A stretch of DNA of 64,000 nucleotides from Sphingobacterium gobiense (lineage in GTDB: Bacteria > Bacteroidota > Bacteroidia > Sphingobacteriales > Sphingobacteriaceae). The DNA lies in contig NZ_PVBS01000004.1 of assembly GCF_002980575.1 (NCBI RefSeq), positions 124,001 to 188,000 on the forward strand. The letters run 5' to 3'. Made by a program: the position numbers and the translations under genes. Under the pieces are notes generated by a model that did no database searches, had not been told where the DNA came from, and saw nothing but the letters and a program-made list of their open reading frames with translations. Within the stretch, counting starts at the first letter, position 1, and each line of letters starts with the position of its first letter. Shown here piece after piece: positions 62,475 to 64,000 of this stretch.

Positions 62475-62857
62475 TGATGAAACACTCGAGCATAGGACAT
62501 AAGATTTGGGCCCTGCCAGGCTGTTGTATTCCGGCCGAAAGTACCGGCGAAGAGCCTGCGCATACCAGTCGGGATGAAATCAGTATATTGAATACGGGTG
62601 AATCGGTCGCTGCCATTGAAATCTCGATCTACTATACCGATAGGGAACCCGTTGGACCCTATCGCATTACCGTGGATGCTAAACGGATCCGTACGATCCG
62701 ATTCAATGATTTGATAGATCCAGAGGCTATTTTATTGGCGAAAGAATTTGCTGCACTGTTACAATCTGACCGGCCTGTAGTGGTACAGTTCAGTCGGCTG
62801 GATACGGCCCACGGTGGACGGGATCACAGCACGACAATCGCCTTTCCGGTCACATGA
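62474..62857 (+). CDS. Sensory-rhodopsin-transducer (ASRT) domain protein
   Basis: A 128-residue soluble protein matching the Anabaena sensory rhodopsin transducer family (PF07100): GHKIWALPGCCIPAESTG, EISILNTGESVAAIEISIYY, TDREPVGPYRITVDAKRI, RTIRFNDLIDPEAI, LQSDRPVVVQFSRLDTAHGG. In Anabaena the tetramer binds the sensory rhodopsin and DNA, but most family members occur without a rhodopsin and the fold (beta-sandwich) suggests a carbohydrate ligand. Starts with ATG-ATG at 62474/62477; the first overlaps the oxidase stop by one base (TGATG). The stop overlaps the next start by 4 bp (ATGA). No rhodopsin gene is in this window. Confidence 0.85.
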   Translation: MMKHSSIGHKIWALPGCCIPAESTGEEPAHTSRDEISILNTGESVAAIEISIYYTDREPVGPYRITVDAKRIRTIRFNDLIDPEAILLAKEFAALLQSDRPVVVQFSRLDTAHGGRDHSTTIAFPVT

Positions 62858-63384
62858 ACGCGGTAACAATGGAGAATTTTGCACAAGTACTTACTGTTCT
62901 TTCTTCCATGATTACACCCGTGGTGCTCATCATGGCAAACGGCTCGTTGATTCTCTCAACCTCACAGCGTTTGAGCCGTGAAATCGAACGCACTCGGAAG
63001 TTAGGCAAGGAACTGAAGCAATTAACAGATACAGAAACAAAGGAAAGAGACGACGATGAAGAGATTCTTGCCGTCTATAAACAGCTGAAGCGATCGACTA
63101 AACGGGTGTTGCATTTGCAGCGCGCGATGACGAGTTTATACGTCTCGCTGCTTTTCTTTGTTGCGACCAGCGTTAGCATTGGCGTGGTTGATATCTTACA
63201 CTTAAGTTATAACTGGATTCCCGTTACACTCGTCCTGATGGGAGCCGTTCTTTTATTTTATGCCTGTTTGGAGCTAATCAGTGAATCGCGGCTTGCTTTT
63301 ATAGCTGTTCTTTTCGAAATGACAAGGGCGATAAAAGCGGTTGGTGGCAATTTTCGGAATGGAAACCGCCATCGATACGATTAA
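62854..63384 (+). CDS. DUF2721 membrane protein
   Basis: A 176-residue protein of the DUF2721 type: N-terminal membrane helix (VLTVLSSMITPVVLIMANG, about 12-30), a long charged helix with LSREIERTRKLGKELKQL, and two C-terminal membrane helices (LYVSLLFFVATSVSIGVVDIL and VTLVLMGAVLLFYACLELI, about 94-114 and 126-145; both cited for position). Overlaps the ASRT gene by 4 bp. The family has no assigned function to my knowledge. Alternate start MENF at 62869. Confidence 0.85.
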   Translation: MNAVTMENFAQVLTVLSSMITPVVLIMANGSLILSTSQRLSREIERTRKLGKELKQLTDTETKERDDDEEILAVYKQLKRSTKRVLHLQRAMTSLYVSLLFFVATSVSIGVVDILHLSYNWIPVTLVLMGAVLLFYACLELISESRLAFIAVLFEMTRAIKAVGGNFRNGNRHRYD

Positions 63385-63428
63385 CATAATCTTGATATCC
63401 CCGTATCAGTTAGTTAACCGTGCGCTAA

Positions 63429-63436
63429 TAGCTTTG
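63429..63436 (+). promoter_or_regulatory. Candidate -7 element of the last receptor gene
   Basis: TAGCTTTG fits TAnnTTTG and lies 25 bp before the ATG at 63461. The matching TTG was not found at the right spacing, so the call is weak. Confidence 0.3.
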
Positions 63437-63460
63437 TCGCTAACAAATTTAAACGGTGAA

Positions 63461-64000
63461 ATGATTGTAAACTTCAAACAGCAAGCTTTATTTTATGTCG
63501 TATGCTTTATCGCTACAATGATGGTGGGCGTACAGACTTATGCACAAGGAACACAGGCTTCCATTAGAGGAGGTATAACGACGCAAGCAGAGACACCCGT
63601 TTCGGGAGCTACCGTCCGTGTTAAAAATGAGTCAACCGGCTTCACAACCACTACCATCACAAATGAGCGGGGAAACTATGACCTCAAGCAGCTTCCGCTA
63701 GGCGGGCCTTACACGGTAACGGCCACTCATATCGAGGAAGGTGAGGGGTCAGTTACGGGCGTTCATCTTAATCAAGGCGATGTCGCGCAGATCAACGTAC
63801 AGATTGTACCTAACCGACATGCTTTAGATGCTGTAGAAATAACGGCTTCGGGTCTTAAAAATACGCGGGATTATCTTGGAGCGGCGACCGCATTCTCGTC
63901 GCAAGATATCAAATCATTACCGGTAAACGGGCGTAATTTCACATCGCTTACAGACCTGTCACCGTTGGCCCGGGGCGGAAGTATTTCCGGTCAGTTGGGT
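63461..64000 (+). CDS. TonB-dependent receptor, Oar-like, N-terminal part (runs off the window)
   Basis: The first 180 codons of a TonB-dependent receptor. Signal peptide (ALFYVVCFIATMMVGVQTYAQ, about 9-29, cited for position), then a carboxypeptidase-regulatory-like domain (ASIRGGITTQAETPVSGATV, TNERGNYDLKQLPLGGPY, about 34-115) and the start of the plug (LDAVEITASGLKNTRDYLGA, NGRNFTSLTDLSPLARG). The VEITASG linker and LPVNGRNFTSL differ from SusC and fit the Oar-type outer-membrane receptors of Bacteroidota and Myxococcota, which usually have no SusD partner. The frame is open to position 64000. Substrate unknown. Confidence 0.9.
   Translation, partial: MIVNFKQQALFYVVCFIATMMVGVQTYAQGTQASIRGGITTQAETPVSGATVRVKNESTGFTTTTITNERGNYDLKQLPLGGPYTVTATHIEEGEGSVTGVHLNQGDVAQINVQIVPNRHALDAVEITASGLKNTRDYLGAATAFSSQDIKSLPVNGRNFTSLTDLSPLARGGSISGQLG

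Noticed and set aside
1..64000. CRISPR arrays, tRNA or rRNA genes, intact transposases or integrases
   Set aside because: None was seen; the only regular repeat array (32590-32858) has an 11-bp unit with unconserved spacers and flips orientation, unlike CRISPR.

Overview
The window looks like a Bacteroidota chromosome, most likely from the Sphingobacteriaceae (Sphingobacterium, Pedobacter, Olivibacter or Parapedobacter type). The support is several SusC/SusD pairs, an ECF sigma/FecR/STN-SusC relay, TlpA-DUF4369 lipoprotein-like thioredoxins, LytTR signalling, DUF4374, DUF4954 and DUF6266 proteins, promoters of the TTG-N20-TAnnTTTG type, and the near absence of Shine-Dalgarno sequences. Family names come from recognising motifs by eye, not from database searches. 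No tRNA, rRNA, CRISPR array or insertion sequence transposase was seen.

Layout, left to right. 1-7333: a minus-strand polysaccharide utilisation locus (propeller lyase-like/GH88 fusion, two GH29 fucosidases, start of a SusC) with a divergent AraC regulator. 7344-11000: CvfB-like RNA-binding protein, an orphan ECF sigma factor, and bioB lying between two copies (one intact, one remnant) of a small gene. 10875-15581: a three-gene iron/siderophore uptake locus resembling xusABC, with a strong palindrome in its divergent promoter. 15688-17444: an ECF sigma / two small membrane proteins / Hsp20 stress operon with two matching candidate sigma-dependent promoters. 17581-22335: an accessory stretch with Rpn and Abi remnants, a HIRAN protein, an AlbA_2 regulator, an XRE regulator and two candidate small structured RNAs.

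22336-27568: TlpA-SusC-SusD operon. 27631-32580: a small secreted peptide, a Crp-like regulator, a degenerate HtrB-like acyltransferase, and a LytS/LytT-type two-component pair followed by an excisionase-like HTH protein. 32590-32858: a striking array of TTCGGG motifs spaced exactly 11 bp, which flips to CCCGAA at its centre without losing register. 32962-34983: DUF6266, a three-TM holin-like protein, a secreted endolysin-like hydrolase and a protein with the layout of a unimolecular spanin. Together these look like a lysis cassette with no phage structural genes, and they are the best candidate here for something not yet described.

35030-36211: Fic AMP-transferase with operator-like repeats in its promoter. 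36362-47996: a complete sigma/FecR/SusC/SusD locus followed by four tandem TlpA-like thioredoxins. 48205-51038: a Wzi/RemB-like outer-membrane barrel and an AAA_14 ATPase with a 26-bp palindrome at its promoter. 51174-56187: nucleotidyltransferase, DUF4954 and glmS, an amino-sugar operon. 56428-63384: SusC-SusD, then a tightly overlapping trio of aldonolactone-type FAD oxidase, sensory-rhodopsin-transducer-domain protein and DUF2721 membrane protein. The window ends inside another TonB-dependent receptor.
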